Shown one piece after another: positions 6,425 to 7,013 of a stretch of 7,013 bases of DNA (within the stretch, counting starts at the first letter, position 1; every line of letters starts with the position of its first letter). Below the pieces are notes generated by a model that worked only from the letters and a program-made list of their open reading frames with translations, made no database searches and had not been told where the DNA came from. Source of the DNA: Caldithrix sp. RBG_13_44_9 (lineage in GTDB: Bacteria > Calditrichota > Calditrichia > RBG-13-44-9); the NCBI GenBank assembly GCA_001771055.1, contig MESS01000057.1, positions 10,066 through 17,078 on the forward strand, in the 5' to 3' direction. Made by a program: the position numbers and the translations under genes.

Positions 6425-7013
6425 ATGCAAGTCGAAACAATCGCTGCTGAACAGAAAGCTATCCTGGTTGGAGTGACTCTGCCCGGCCAGCCGAGTGAAG
6501 AAAAATCGGACCATATATCAGAACTGGCTCAGCTGGCGGAGACTGCCGGACTGACGGTGGCCGACCACCTGTTCCAGGAAAGAGAAAAAATCCATGCGGC
6601 TTATTTTATAGGTTCGGGAAAAGTGAATGAATTACGGGAATTAGTGAATGAATCCCAGCCAGCCATTGTCATTTTTGATGATGATCTCAGTCCGGCTCAG
6701 ATCAGAAATCTCGAGCAATCCTTAGATGTCAGGGTAATTGATCGCAGTACCCTAATCCTGGATATTTTTGCCAAGCATGCCCGCACCCGTGAAGCCAAAA
6801 CTCAGGTAGAATTAGCGCAGTTACAGTATCTCTTGCCCCGCTTGACCCGGCAGTGGACTCACCTTTCGCGGCAGGTGGGAGGAATTGGTACCCGCGGGCC
6901 CGGAGAAACCCAGCTGGAAACCGACCGTCGTTTGATCCGCCGGAGAATTGAAAAATTGAAACATGATTTACATAAAATCGATAAACAGCAGACCATCCGC
7001 CGCCAGAACCGGA
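6425..7013 (+). CDS. hflX: GTPase HflX, N-terminal part (cut by window end)
   Basis: The first 196 codons of an HflX-family GTPase are present. HflX binds the 50S ribosomal subunit, splits stalled or heat-damaged ribosomes and belongs to the Obg-HflX group of translational GTPases. What I see: KAILVGV (11-17), the FIGSGKVNEL motif (61-70) and DDDLSPAQIRNLE (85-97) of the N-terminal nucleotide-binding domain; then DRSTLILDIFA, EAKTQVELAQLQYLLPRL and the hallmark GGIGTRGPGETQLETDRR (152-169), leading into the coiled-coil linker. The GTP-binding P-loop comes after this point in known HflX proteins and so lies beyond the window; compared with E. coli HflX (about 426 residues) roughly half is missing. 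The start at 6425 is the first in-frame ATG after an in-frame stop. The gene follows the BatA-type gene by 56 bases with no terminator between, so read-through from it is possible. Confidence 0.96.
   Translation, partial: MQVETIAAEQKAILVGVTLPGQPSEEKSDHISELAQLAETAGLTVADHLFQEREKIHAAYFIGSGKVNELRELVNESQPAIVIFDDDLSPAQIRNLEQSLDVRVIDRSTLILDIFAKHARTREAKTQVELAQLQYLLPRLTRQWTHLSRQVGGIGTRGPGETQLETDRRLIRRRIEKLKHDLHKIDKQQTIRRQNR

Overview
The window holds seven protein-coding genes in three blocks, with no RNA gene, mobile element or CRISPR array that I can support. Overall base composition is moderately AT-rich. Most genes have clear Shine-Dalgarno sites (AAGGAG or GGAGG type), which argues against a typical member of the class Bacteroidia. 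The large BatA-type von Willebrand factor A protein, the bifunctional-nuclease/UVR fusion and the Ig-repeat surface protein fit a free-living bacterium of the wider FCB group or a neighbouring lineage, such as Calditrichota, KSB1 or Marinimicrobia-like organisms. That placement is an inference; no taxonomic marker gene is present.

Block 1 (+ strand, 346-2780). After 345 bases with no convincing gene comes a cyclodeaminase/cyclohydrolase-family protein linked to one-carbon folate metabolism. A 115-base gap follows. Then come three tightly spaced genes, separated by 15-16 bases: a small NifU-type iron-sulfur scaffold, a bifunctional nuclease (DUF151) domain fused to a UVR motif, and a metallo-beta-lactamase-fold hydrolase. 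A strong intrinsic terminator at 2823-2850 closes the block. The spacing suggests that the last three genes are co-transcribed.

Block 2 (- strand, 2916-3866). A single exported protein consists of a signal sequence, a Cys-Pro-Pro start to the mature region, and three tandem bacterial Ig-like repeats with nothing after them. It converges on block 1 and diverges from block 3. The roughly 390-base divergent intergenic region contains a plausible promoter for block 3.

Block 3 (+ strand, 4254 to the window end). A 704-residue membrane protein has a BatA N-terminus, a vWA domain, a long periplasmic portion and a C-terminal membrane helix. It is followed 56 bases later by hflX, a ribosome-associated GTPase gene cut off by the window edge before its GTP-binding P-loop.

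I see no clear undescribed system. The most interesting points are a BatA-type gene whose visible flanks lack its usual MoxR/DUF58 partners, the divergently encoded Ig-repeat protein with an atypical lipobox, and the NifU / nuclease-UVR / hydrolase cluster. The gene calls come from motif recognition in the translated sequence; no database search was possible.
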